Below are positions 56,078 through 64,000 of a stretch of 64,000 nt of DNA, piece after piece (the stretch's first letter is position 1; each line of letters opens with the position of its first letter). Under the pieces are notes generated by a model. That model worked only from the letters and a program-made list of their open reading frames with translations. It was not told the origin of the DNA and did not search any database. Source of the stretch: Fischerella sp. PCC 9605 (GTDB lineage: Bacteria; Cyanobacteriota; Cyanobacteriia; Cyanobacteriales; Nostocaceae); assembly GCF_000517105.1 (NCBI RefSeq), contig NZ_KI912151.1:1-64000 (forward strand). The letters run 5' to 3'. Position numbers and translations under genes: made by a program.

Positions 56078-57142
56078 GTGATGAGATACAAACTCTTGGG
56101 TAAAAGCGGGTTGCGAGTCTCTGAACTTTGCTTGAGAACCATGACCTTTGGTGAAGAGTGGGGTTGGGGAGCATCCCAAGACGAAAGCCGAAAAGTCTTT
56201 GATGCTTTCGTAGAAGCGGGCGGAAACTTTATCGATACTGCCAATGGTTACACAGATGGCTCTAGTGAAAAAATTGTCGGTGAGTTCATCGCCTCGGAAC
56301 GGGAACGCTTTGTAGTTGCTACTAAATACTCGTTTCCTTTGCAGATGAACAACCACTCAGGCAATCCCAATGGCAGTGGTAATCATCGCAAAAACATGAT
56401 GCAGTCGCTCGAAGGCAGTTTGAAACGCCTCAATACAGACTACATAGATTTATTCTGGTTGCACGCTTGGGACTATATGACGCCTGTTGAGGAAATCATG
56501 CGTGCTTTCGATGATATGGTGCATCAAGGCAAAGTATTATATATTGGTATTTCTGATGCACCTGCCTGGATAGTTTCCCAAGCGAATACTTTAGCGCAGA
56601 GTTACGGCTGGACGCCGTTTGTAGCGCTACAAATTGAGTATAATTTGCTTCAGCGAACACCAGAACGAGAGTTGCTACCGATGGCAAAAGCCTTCGACTT
56701 GGCAGTATTGCCGTGGTCTCCTTTGGGTGGTGGTGTGCTAACGGGTAAATACAACCGGCAAAGTCAGGGAAATGGCCAAGAACAAGGGCGACTCTCAACT
56801 ACAGGGGGAGGAACTATTTCGGAACGCGCTTTAGCGATCGCAGAAGTTGTTACCCAAGTTGCCCAAGAAATTGGACGTTCACCTTCACAAGTAGCACTTG
56901 CTTGGTTACGCGCTCAAAGCGGCGTGATTATCCCAATCATCGGTGCACGTAAGGTATCGCAGATTAAAGATAATTTAGCCTGCGTTGATATCACTCTCTC
57001 GCCAGAACATCTGCAACGCCTGAACAAAGTCAGTCAAATTGAGCTGGGTTTCCCTCATGACTTCTTGCAGAATGATGTAATGCGCGATCGCCTCTTCGGT
57101 GGTACATTCAACCTCATAGACAATCATCATGCTTATGGATAG
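56078..57142 (+). CDS. Aldo/keto reductase
   Basis: A 354-residue NAD(P)H-dependent reductase of the general aldo/keto reductase group. The core motifs are GKSGLRVSELCLRTMTFG, FIDTANGYTDGSSEKIVGEF (catalytic Asp/Tyr), RFVVATKYSF (Lys), DLFWLHAWDYM (His), LQIEYNLLQRTPERELLPMAKAF and PIIGARKVSQIKDNL (cofactor pocket). The TIM-barrel length is full. The gene is probably monocistronic; the likely substrate is an aldehyde or ketone. In the window a decayed relative is found at 42669-43050. The exact first codon (GTG or the following ATG) is uncertain. Confidence 0.88.
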   Translation: MMRYKLLGKSGLRVSELCLRTMTFGEEWGWGASQDESRKVFDAFVEAGGNFIDTANGYTDGSSEKIVGEFIASERERFVVATKYSFPLQMNNHSGNPNGSGNHRKNMMQSLEGSLKRLNTDYIDLFWLHAWDYMTPVEEIMRAFDDMVHQGKVLYIGISDAPAWIVSQANTLAQSYGWTPFVALQIEYNLLQRTPERELLPMAKAFDLAVLPWSPLGGGVLTGKYNRQSQGNGQEQGRLSTTGGGTISERALAIAEVVTQVAQEIGRSPSQVALAWLRAQSGVIIPIIGARKVSQIKDNLACVDITLSPEHLQRLNKVSQIELGFPHDFLQNDVMRDRLFGGTFNLIDNHHAYG

Positions 57143-57250
57143 TGGTTAGTGGTTAGTGGTTAGTGATTAGTGGTTAGTGGTTAGTGGTTAGTGGGAAGAA
57201 CCAACAACTAACTATCAATCCTACCTACTAACTACTATCTACTATCTACT
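57143..57250. repeat. STRR array (ttagtgg, then aactact)
   Basis: About eight copies of ttagtgg or one-base variants, then ctaactactatctactatctac, complementary in pattern. Between the aldo/keto reductase and dps genes. Confidence 0.85.
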
Positions 57251-57391
57251 ATTTACTAACATTTTGCTTAGAATGCAATTATTTTATAGCGCCAAGAGAA
57301 AAATACCATCTATCGTCAGAGAGTTTCGTAAAGCAAAGCAATATCTGTAAACTCGTCTTGTCGAGCCAAAAAGAGAAAGAGAGTGACAACC

Positions 57392-57958
57392 ATGAGCAAA
57401 AACGACCTGTCATCACGTCTTTATCCCAGCCGCATTGATATTCCTGCTGATGCACGCACCAAAATTGTTGAACTGATCAACCAAACTCTAGCAGCTACAA
57501 CGGATCTAAAAACTCAGACAAAGCAGGCGCACTGGAATGTCAAAGGAACCGATTTCTACCAACTGCACGAATTGTTTGATGAAATCGCAGATGAGTTAGA
57601 AGAGTTCATTGATATGTTTGCGGAAAGAATTACCGCTTTGGGTGGCTATGCTTGCGGTACAGTTCGCATGGCAGCAGCCAGTTCTATATTGCCAGAATAT
57701 CCTACTGATATTTTGGATGGTATGGAACACGTTACAGCTTTGGCAGAGCGTTTTGCACCTTACGCCAAGCATATCAGACAAGCGATCGATACAACTGATA
57801 ACTTAGGCGATGCTGATACCGCAGACCTTTACACCGAAGTCTCTCGCACCATTGATAAACGACTCTGGTTCTTAGAAGCTCATTTGCAAGCAGCAGCACT
57901 CAAGCCAGGAAATGGTACCGCAGCAACCAAAACTCCAGAGAAAGCTGGCGTTAAATAA
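57392..57958 (+). CDS. dps: Dps-family ferritin-like protein
   Basis: A 188-residue Dps protein that forms a 12-mer, oxidises iron (usually with peroxide) and protects DNA. The ferroxidase ligands are in LKTQTKQAHWNVKGTDFYQLHELFDEIADELEEF (two His, Asp, Glu). Other family parts are ITALGGYACGTVR, LEAHLQA and a Lys/Pro tail. N-terminal 20 residues are a disordered, positively charged lead. I use ATG 57392, preceded by agagag; a GTG three codons upstream is possible. Stress induction is likely but no promoter is proven. Confidence 0.92.
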   Translation: MSKNDLSSRLYPSRIDIPADARTKIVELINQTLAATTDLKTQTKQAHWNVKGTDFYQLHELFDEIADELEEFIDMFAERITALGGYACGTVRMAAASSILPEYPTDILDGMEHVTALAERFAPYAKHIRQAIDTTDNLGDADTADLYTEVSRTIDKRLWFLEAHLQAAALKPGNGTAATKTPEKAGVK

Positions 57959-58463
57959 CTAAGACAATTTAGTTGAAATCTCAGCAAATTGGTAATGCGT
58001 AATATAGTTAGTGGTTAGTAGTTAGTAGTTAGTGGTTGATGGTTGGTTGTTTGTTGTTAGTTGGAAAGACTGGCAACAAATAACTAACTACTAACAAATT
58101 CTGTAGGGTGCGTTATGGCAAGCCTAACGCACCATTATTTTATATATACTTCCTTGACTGTAAGTTAATGTAACAGCATCAAAAGAACAGTATCTTTTTG
58201 GTAACTACCTTACTTTTAAGTATCTACTTTTCATTTCCAAGTCATATAATCTAATATTGAGATAGGTAAAAACCAGGGTAAAAATAAATAACATTTTTGC
58301 TATTTAACAATATGATTGAACCCTGGTTTCACACATACAATAGTTTGACTTGTTAGCAATACATCTGATTCAAATTGCTAACAACTGCTGCAAGACCGCT
58401 GCACTTTGCTAAGAAGCTTGATTTAGGCATTTCTAAAACTACATAAACAATGAGGATTCACGT
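57959..58463. other. Repeat-rich spacer and pirin upstream region
   Basis: 58005-58100 carries gttagtagttag heptamers; 58103-58134 is a tgcgtta/taacgca inverted repeat matching 49242-49272; 58270-58329 holds the inverted repeat aaaccagggt/accctggttt (10-bp arms, 40-bp spacer) upstream of the pirin gene. No gene seen. Confidence 0.5.
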
Positions 58464-59180
58464 ATGTTTTCAAATGCTAAAACTCATCTAATTCACGATA
58501 GAAACGCACGTGGTCGCACTCAAACAGGCTGGCTTGATAGCTACCATACATTTTCCTTCGGTAGCTTTTACGATCCTAACCGCATGGGATTTCGTTCTTT
58601 GCGTGTAATTAACGATGATCGCGTTGTTCCTGGTGCTGGTTTTGCTACCCACGGTCATAAAGACATGGAAATTTTCACCTACGTGCTGGAAGGTGCGTTA
58701 GAGCATAAAGACAGCTTGGGTAATGGGTCAATAATTCGTCCAGGGGAAGCACAAATCATGAGTGCTGGAACTGGGATTTTACACAGCGAATTTAATCCTT
58801 CTCAAACAGAACCAGTCCACTTCTTGCAAATATGGATTCTTCCCGATCAGCAAGGACTGCAACCCAGGTATGACCAAAAAGCTTTCCCCATTGAAGAAAG
58901 GCGTGGTCAATTACGTTTAATTGCTGCTAAAGATGGGCGTGATGGGGCTGTGAAAGTTTTTCAAGATGTTGATTTATACACATCTATTTTGGAACCTGGT
59001 AATGTTGTTAATTATCATCTCCAACCAAATCGTTATGGTTGGTTGCAAATTGCTCAAGGTGTAGCCAATTTGAACGGTGAAGAACTTAGATCAGGTGATG
59101 GTGTGCAAATGAATGGCGAAGAAAAACTTGAAATCAGCACTGATGTTGGTGCAGAAATCTTGTTGTTTGATTTAGGTTGA
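58464..59180 (+). CDS. Pirin-family protein (YhhW-type)
   Basis: A 238-residue bicupin of the pirin family. Metal ligands are intact in the N-cupin: two His in ATHGHKDMEIFTYVLEG and His/Glu in GILHSEFNPS. RGRTQTGWLDSYHTFSF and GSFYDPNRMGFRSLRVINDD are family marks, as is the C-terminal cupin with LQPNRYGWLQIAQGVANLN. Some pirins are quercetin 2,3-dioxygenases, others regulate transcription or enzymes; the role here is undefined. The ATG has aggattcacgt before it. Expected cytoplasmic. Confidence 0.9.
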   Translation: MFSNAKTHLIHDRNARGRTQTGWLDSYHTFSFGSFYDPNRMGFRSLRVINDDRVVPGAGFATHGHKDMEIFTYVLEGALEHKDSLGNGSIIRPGEAQIMSAGTGILHSEFNPSQTEPVHFLQIWILPDQQGLQPRYDQKAFPIEERRGQLRLIAAKDGRDGAVKVFQDVDLYTSILEPGNVVNYHLQPNRYGWLQIAQGVANLNGEELRSGDGVQMNGEEKLEISTDVGAEILLFDLG

Positions 59181-59212
59181 TGTGGCTGGGATTAGATCCC
59201 TCCAACCCCCCT

Positions 59213-59938
59213 TTTTAAGGCTTGTCATTACCAACATTTCTAAAGTGGCTGTGTAATGAAATCAGCAGCCCAACACATATCTTGTAATCTCAACCAACCT
59301 CGCCATAAGGTCTGCCCGGTTGGCAGACCACCAGATTTACGCCCAAATTTCCCCTTCACTGTCTGTTCTCAATAGTTCTGGCAGAGGTTCTACATCCGGC
59401 GTTGTGATTGTCGTTGCTACGCAACCAAGGTATTTGTCCTGCTAGTCCCAAGATTTGTGGATTACCTGGTATTGGTGCTACTGCTAAACAACTATGTAGC
59501 ATAATTCTTCGACCTTTACCGTCACCGATGTGACCTAAGCCCTAGACTTGCCGAGAATGTGTGTAATCAAGCTCTGATGTATCTTGGATACAGCATTCGC
59601 TGTTATGTTATTGTTTGTCGCTTTGTCTAGGGTCGCCGTGATGTGAGGCTCAACTAATGCTTGATGTTTAACATCTTCTTGGGCAAATCATCGATATGCG
59701 CACGAATTTCATCCACCCTTACATCAATCCGGTAGACTCGCCTGTGGGTTAGCCGCTATAGCTGCTCTGCTCCAACAGCGATTCGCTCTTTGTGTGCGAC
59801 TACTATCCCCTCACTCAGCATCTCCCCATTGTTCAACTGCCCAAGTCTGGAGGTCTGTGAAATTTTCCAACTTCATACTCTGACTCTAATACACCCCTAC
59901 TTCACTTTAAAAGATGTTGGTAATGACAAGCCTTAAAA
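59213..59938 (-). mobile_element. Decayed Tn5-like (IS4-superfamily) insertion sequence with terminal inverted repeats
   Basis: Left end ttttaaggcttgtcattacc and right end ggtaatgacaagccttaaaa are exact inverted repeats, extending as accaacat...taaagtg with few mismatches (about 32 bp). The minus strand starts a transposase at 59876: MKLENFTDLQTWAVEQWGDA then a stop; further fragments RRIMLHSCLAVAPIPGN and ILGLAGQIPWLR are Tn5-transposase-like, with stops and frameshifts. It is 726 bp, clearly shorter than an intact element of this type, so it also has internal deletions. It interrupts a GNAT gene. Confidence 0.7.
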
Positions 59939-60140
59939 GGTAGGGGTTCTCACCCTCCCGTGATACCTTGATAGCTAATTGAAACTTCGTTCGCGGCTAT
60001 TCCTTTTGCTGAGCAATAAACATTTGCACAAACTTGCGAGCATCGGTCTGTGTTCGCTGCGTCCAGTGATAGACAAAAACTGCTTGCCAGTCAGCTTCCA
60101 AAAACTCACGCAACAGCAAGCGTTCTGTTTGGAGCATCAT
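59939..60140 (-). pseudogene. GNAT acetyltransferase pseudogene (5' part), disrupted by IS
   Basis: From ATG 60140: MMLQTERLLLREFLEADWQA then a short gap in the motif, KFVQMFIAQQKE, a stop, then PRTKFQLAI. The first part matches the N-terminus of RimJ/RimL-like GNAT acetyltransferases. After about 65 codons the IS begins and the acetyl-CoA-binding core is missing. It starts 3 bp after the EndoU-like stop, so it was once third in that operon. Confidence 0.65.
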
Positions 60141-60142
60141 AA

Positions 60143-60946
60143 TTAATTTTTACAAGGTTGTCCGTTGGGGGTAGCGTCGGGATAGAAGGTAACGATCGCT
60201 TTTTCTTTCCTAACAAAAACAGTAGAGAAAGTTTTTCCTGTCTCCCAATCCCGTACATTATAAATACATGCTCCCTCAGTATTTCCTTGGAGTTTAAAGA
60301 TTTTAGTTGCATCTAAAAGCATTTCTTGGGCGTTGCTAAGGTAGCCGTAGCCTTTAATCACATCTGTGACTTTACGGTTCCCCTGGTTAATCACCACACC
60401 CATTGTATAAATTACACCAGGAACCACTTCTTCCCGGGCTTGATTATTCTCAAGGCGTCCGCCAATGCCTTGATTTTGCAGTTGCAAGTATCTACCGTAA
60501 AAATGCAAACCGCCTATGTCATTTTCGTTATATATTTCGCCACAAAAGATGTGTTCAAACCCCTGTCGTTTAAACCAAATATTAGTTAAATCTTGCAAAA
60601 ATTCTGATTTTGTCTTTCTACCCGGACGCAGTTCACCGCCAGTCACTGTTTGCAGTTTGTCTAGGACATCTGGATAGTAAGATAAAAGCCGCTGAAATTG
60701 ATTGGGACTAACTCTTGTACCGATAGAACCACAAATATTTAAAACTGCTTGGTCAAAAGCATTTAGCTTTGGTGGAGGTGGTGAGATGTCTAGCTGCTGT
60801 CCTGGTGGGAAACCAACAGGAACAGGGTTGTCTTCACGATCAAAAAAGGGCAGAAGTTTGTTATCTTGCTGTTGAGCAGCCACTGGACTGTGCAACCAAA
60901 GTGGAACAGCAACCAGCGAAATAAACAATCCTATTGTTAACCACAT
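60143..60946 (-). CDS. Exported EndoU-like domain protein
   Basis: A 267-residue protein with an N-terminal hydrophobic signal (WLTIGLFISLVAVPLWLH, then SPVAAQ), a Pro-rich linker (about 35-60) and a folded domain resembling bacterial EndoU nucleases: GFEHIFCGE (first His), GGLHFYGRYLQL (second His), then a beta-rich half with GVIYTMGVVINQ and a Lys/Thr-containing TVFVRKEKAIVTFY. EndoU enzymes cut RNA at uridine; the assignment is by motif layout only. The ATG at 60946 overlaps the upstream stop as TAATG, implying translational coupling; a longer frame from 60991 is possible. No immunity gene is seen, so a toxin role is not supported. Confidence 0.55.
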   Translation of the reverse strand: MWLTIGLFISLVAVPLWLHSPVAAQQQDNKLLPFFDREDNPVPVGFPPGQQLDISPPPPKLNAFDQAVLNICGSIGTRVSPNQFQRLLSYYPDVLDKLQTVTGGELRPGRKTKSEFLQDLTNIWFKRQGFEHIFCGEIYNENDIGGLHFYGRYLQLQNQGIGGRLENNQAREEVVPGVIYTMGVVINQGNRKVTDVIKGYGYLSNAQEMLLDATKIFKLQGNTEGACIYNVRDWETGKTFSTVFVRKEKAIVTFYPDATPNGQPCKN

Positions 60947-63288
60947 TAAGTTAATTTTAATCTCTTGGTAGTCTTTTTCATCTGGCGCCATTTTTGTTGT
61001 AGTCTTTGCAAGTTAGGAGCATGACCACCATAACGCCAGCTGACATAGGCTTGACAAATTTCATCTATTACCTTAGCCGTTGCAGTCGCATGATGCTGAT
61101 ATGAAATTTTGCCATACTCTAGGGGTGTTTGTGCCGGATGTTTGCCCAAACCTTTTTGGGATGTCCATTGCAGCATTTGTTGATAAAGACTTTCCATCGG
61201 TGGTAATTTCCTCAAAGCAAAGCGATCGCGCCACTCTCGCCACCTATCCCAGCCTAGCCAACTTAAGAAAGCTATTGCTGTCGCCAAGATTAAGCCTGTT
61301 AAAACACCCAACCAACCTTGAAAGAATAAAGATAAAAACCAAGAAAAAGCCTTGCTAATCCAGGCGAATATAGCCCCAAATACATTATTAAGTAAACCTG
61401 TCACCGGAGAGGGCAACCAGCCAGCAACCCAATTCCAAAACTGCTGTAGTGTGCTAAAAGTTTGATTCTCTTCTATAGAGGGGGGTATGAGGGGATGATT
61501 GGGAATAGGGTCAAAGGCGAACCAGCCATATTTAGGAAAATACACTTCTGTCATCGCATAGGCGTCAGTGTTGCGAACAACGTACATTCCCGTAAACGGA
61601 TTAAACTCTCCAGGTGCAAACCCAGCCACCAACCGTGCGGGAATGCCAATGGAACGCAGCATTACTGTTAACACTGTGGAGAAATGATCTGGGTAGCCTC
61701 CTTTGTGCTTAAACAAGAAAGCCTTTACCAAGTCTTCCTTTTCATCCAAATAAGGCAGTTTGAGGGGATTTTCTGGAATTGTGTAGTTTTGCTTCAGATA
61801 CTGAGCTAGGTAGAGAACCTTTTCATAGGTTGAGTCCAGTGATTTATTTGACTTCCCGACTCTTTCTTGATTGTAGTTAGCTAGGATTTCTTCGGTTCGT
61901 TTGCGTACTTTTTCGGCTATTTCAGGAGGAATTTGCAGATAGTAATTTTTAATACTTGGTGGATATTTAGTAGAGGCTTTTCCTAATAAAGTCCGATCGC
62001 GGTAGGGAACTTCGGAAATAACTGTGTAGGTCATGCCTTCCGATAATTCCACAGGCGATCGCAATCCGTCTTCAGCATCGACGGCTAGCATCGGTGTCGG
62101 AAAGTAAATCTCCTTGGGAGATGCCATTGCTGGAATTAAATTGGGCAAATCCGACACCACTGTATAAGTTTGCACAATCTCTTTGGTTTGAGCAGCGCTG
62201 ACTGGGGGGTCAAGAAAAATTTGATAAGACCAAGGCGATCGCTTGATGCGTTTTACTTGCTCGTTACGTGAAATCTCCCATCCCTTTCCGGTGTAGCGGT
62301 CAAATCCCAGCACTCGCCAGAAACCTAAAGCTTGCGATCGCACCCGCATTACTACCTTGGGTGTCATCTCTCCCCGCAGGTTTTGGTTCATCTGGCTGTT
62401 AAAACCGTAATAAAAACTATTATCTTGCTTTCCTGGTTTGCCTGCTTGGCTGTCTGTTGTACCGCCGCTGACATCGCCTTGATTTTGAGTATCACCTCGG
62501 CGGACATAACCAGGATTGACAATTTGACGCCCTGTAAAATCGCCTTTGATTTCAATGGGAGAACTGACTGGAAACATCCGCAACTGATAGCCAGGAAGGC
62601 GGGGTAAAAGGGCAAAAATCGCCAGTCCCAGCCCAACAATCATCAAAAAATTAAAAATTAAAAATTTCCAATTCAAAACAACAGAGGAATTCCCCTGTTT
62701 AAATTTTTCATTCTGAATTTTAACCTGCTCCAGGCCGAGTCGGGAACGATAATCTAGGACTAAAGTAGGCAGGGCGATCGCTAAAAATAACAACAGCAGT
62801 GGGGCAAACGCTAAAGTTTGACTCAGCGTAGCCGCCACACCCAGCAAAATCAATCCAATCAGGGTTGAATAACCCAAGTCCTTGCGACGGGGTATATCAA
62901 AGCAATGCAACACCTGGAGTTGAATTAATAATTCCGCCAAAGCCAGTCGCGTATCATTCAACTCTCCCAGCAATCGCCCTAAGAAAGCACCCAGTGCTAT
63001 TAACATTCCTATGGCGATGCAAAATTTAACTGAGATATTGCGATCGCGGCGACGGTAATAACTCCAAATAGAGCCTACTATTGAAAGCGGTACTGCCCAG
63101 AAACTGAAGCTAGTTTCAGCTGCAATATCCGTCGCCACAATGCCCACAACCACCAACGCTAGCACTAACACCCGCAAGGTAATTGAATCTTCTTCCACTT
63201 CTTTTACAGGCGACTGGAGCAAATCTTGCCGCCAGTCATGACCTAAAGGTAGACGCCAAAGCCAACTCATCCTGGAAAACTTAAACAT
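60946..63288 (-). CDS. TgpA/DUF3488-type membrane protein with transglutaminase-like domain lacking Cys/His
   Basis: A 780-residue membrane protein. The N-terminal ~240 residues hold five or six transmembrane helices (DUF3488-like); an extracytoplasmic region follows, with a transglutaminase-like core at about 535-600: GGYPDHFSTVLTVMLRSIGI, PARLVAGFAPGEFNPFTGMY, RNTDAYAMTEVYFPKYGWFA then FDPIP. In active TgpA-type enzymes the first segment has Cys and the third a His (DAHAW-like); here they are Pro and Tyr, while the Asp is kept. A transmembrane helix (about 660-690) and a C-terminal DUF4129-like part (YQQMLQWTSQKG) complete the plan. Probably structural or scaffold role in envelope biogenesis. 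Coupled to the EndoU-like gene. Confidence 0.8.
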   Translation of the reverse strand: MFKFSRMSWLWRLPLGHDWRQDLLQSPVKEVEEDSITLRVLVLALVVVGIVATDIAAETSFSFWAVPLSIVGSIWSYYRRRDRNISVKFCIAIGMLIALGAFLGRLLGELNDTRLALAELLIQLQVLHCFDIPRRKDLGYSTLIGLILLGVAATLSQTLAFAPLLLLFLAIALPTLVLDYRSRLGLEQVKIQNEKFKQGNSSVVLNWKFLIFNFLMIVGLGLAIFALLPRLPGYQLRMFPVSSPIEIKGDFTGRQIVNPGYVRRGDTQNQGDVSGGTTDSQAGKPGKQDNSFYYGFNSQMNQNLRGEMTPKVVMRVRSQALGFWRVLGFDRYTGKGWEISRNEQVKRIKRSPWSYQIFLDPPVSAAQTKEIVQTYTVVSDLPNLIPAMASPKEIYFPTPMLAVDAEDGLRSPVELSEGMTYTVISEVPYRDRTLLGKASTKYPPSIKNYYLQIPPEIAEKVRKRTEEILANYNQERVGKSNKSLDSTYEKVLYLAQYLKQNYTIPENPLKLPYLDEKEDLVKAFLFKHKGGYPDHFSTVLTVMLRSIGIPARLVAGFAPGEFNPFTGMYVVRNTDAYAMTEVYFPKYGWFAFDPIPNHPLIPPSIEENQTFSTLQQFWNWVAGWLPSPVTGLLNNVFGAIFAWISKAFSWFLSLFFQGWLGVLTGLILATAIAFLSWLGWDRWREWRDRFALRKLPPMESLYQQMLQWTSQKGLGKHPAQTPLEYGKISYQHHATATAKVIDEICQAYVSWRYGGHAPNLQRLQQKWRQMKKTTKRLKLT

Positions 63289-63530
63289 TACAAATCAAAA
63301 GCAGCGGATAGGTATACAAGCAAAGCAATTATGTAGACGCCACTGACACAATGCGAGTGAGGTCAACCAACCTCCCTCGCATCACAATTTTCCTCCTCAC
63401 TGCAGCTGTCCGTAGACGCCCTAATAACCGCTTTTTAAAAGATTGGCTCGGTTTCAAAACCAGGATGATATTCATTTCATAACAAGGGCTATTATCAAGA
63501 TTCGAGTGCTAGCGAGAGCTAACTTTTAAG

Positions 63531-63998
63531 TCATTTTGTGGGAATAATCACAAATAACAACGGCTGTTGGTCTATTTGTTTCAACTCAATTGTCAAGGTG
63601 TAAGCCTCGTTCAGCTGTGTGCAGCACAGTTCTACACTCAAGCTTCCTGGACCTGAAGACTCTGCCCTTGCTTGAGAATCACTTCCTTGGAGCTTAATCA
63701 CCCCTTTTGAAGGTAAGTGACCTTGAATTCGCAGTTTCGCCACCTGACCTTGAGATTGGTAAGCTACCTTCAGGTTCAGGACGCCAACACTAGTAAGCCA
63801 TTGTCTTTCTAACAATGGATTTGTAGTCGAAATAGGCAGAGTTAAACTTTCTAGCAGTTGTTTAGCCGCCAGCAATGACAATGCCATTTGTTGCCGTGGT
63901 TGTAAATCTGAATAATCGCTATCCAGATTTGGCATTGCCTCGAGAGCATCTACAGATCTGTAGGGGCTCATTAACACACATCCTGCTAGGTCGTTCAA
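63531..63998 (-). CDS. Hypothetical protein, C-terminal part (runs off the window)
   Basis: A frame of 155 codons open to the right edge; the first listed codon is a TTG, so the true N-terminus is probably outside. It contains RQQMALSLLAAKQLLESLTL, a polar linker, and beta-rich VAKLRIQGHLPSKGVIKLQG, YTLTIELKQIDQQPLLFVII. I do not recognise a family. The beta-rich C-terminus suggests a small sandwich domain. 63289-63530 before it is intergenic with a repeat fragment (cgtagacgcc). Confidence 0.4.
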   Translation of the reverse strand: MNDLAGCVLMSPYRSVDALEAMPNLDSDYSDLQPRQQMALSLLAAKQLLESLTLPISTTNPLLERQWLTSVGVLNLKVAYQSQGQVAKLRIQGHLPSKGVIKLQGSDSQARAESSGPGSLSVELCCTQLNEAYTLTIELKQIDQQPLLFVIIPTK

Positions 63999-64000
63999 CA

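Noticed and set aside
60143-60946. EndoU-like protein as a contact-dependent toxin
   Set aside because: No immunity gene, no delivery domain, and the gene is coupled to a housekeeping-type membrane protein.

Overview
The window looks like a chromosomal segment of a filamentous, probably heterocyst-forming cyanobacterium of the Nostocales. The signs are many HIP1-type octamers (gcgatcgc) in genes and spacers, heptanucleotide STRR repeats (ttagtgg, ctaatga, agtcaac types), low-to-moderate GC, and families largely confined to cyanobacteria: DUF1822, DUF2555, a TerB/Mo-nitro_C fusion, a KaiB-like fusion behind pilT, flavodoxin and phosphoketolase. No rRNA, tRNA or CRISPR array was found. Function calls come from reading the proteins, not from database searches.

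Layout: 1-8.5 kb holds the end of a Tn554-type transposon gene, a LOG-family nucleosidase, a cNMP-binding histidine kinase, a CoiA-like/GIY-YIG fusion, a GAF membrane protein and a divergent SAM hydrolase. It is followed by three tandem copies of a hairpin element (8.0-8.5 kb) that looks like a small-RNA array. 8.5-13 kb is housekeeping (purH, esterase, DUF2555, coaBC). 13.4-23.1 kb, all on the minus strand, is a signalling island: a sigma-like factor, DUF1822, a CHAT-protease/ligand-binding receptor, a Ser/Thr kinase and two paralogous GRDP-like proteins. 24-31 kb holds an SH3b/peptidoglycan-binding protein, wecB, pilT with the KaiB-like gene, and a lipoprotein.

31.5-45 kb is mainly metabolism: glutathione-dependent formaldehyde dehydrogenase, valine-pyruvate aminotransferase, rimM, phosphoketolase, flavodoxin, GAPDH and transaldolase. 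Phosphoketolase, GAPDH and transaldolase all handle sugar phosphates, though they are not in one operon. 45.4-49.2 kb encodes a paired hybrid kinase and response-regulator kinase. 49.7-51.7 kb is a two-gene locus (glutamate-cysteine-ligase-like enzyme and a TcmP-type methyltransferase). 51.9-59.2 kb has TerB/Mo-nitro_C, obg, a DCC protein, an AraC regulator, an aldo/keto reductase, a Dps ferritin and a pirin. 60-63.3 kb is a translationally coupled pair: a transglutaminase-fold membrane protein without catalytic Cys and His, and an EndoU-like exported protein.

Mobile DNA is abundant but mostly decayed: relics of IS1, IS6 and a Tn5-like IS4 element inside a GNAT pseudogene, a MITE with good terminal inverted repeats, a non-autonomous IS200/IS605-type element with an omegaRNA-like end, and an aldo/keto reductase/SDR chimeric pseudogene. 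Repeats have also entered coding sequence (rimM, the response-regulator kinase, the esterase). The strongest candidates for undescribed biology are the tandem RNA array, whose units carry a perfect complement of the Yfr1 core motif, and the CHAT-receptor island.
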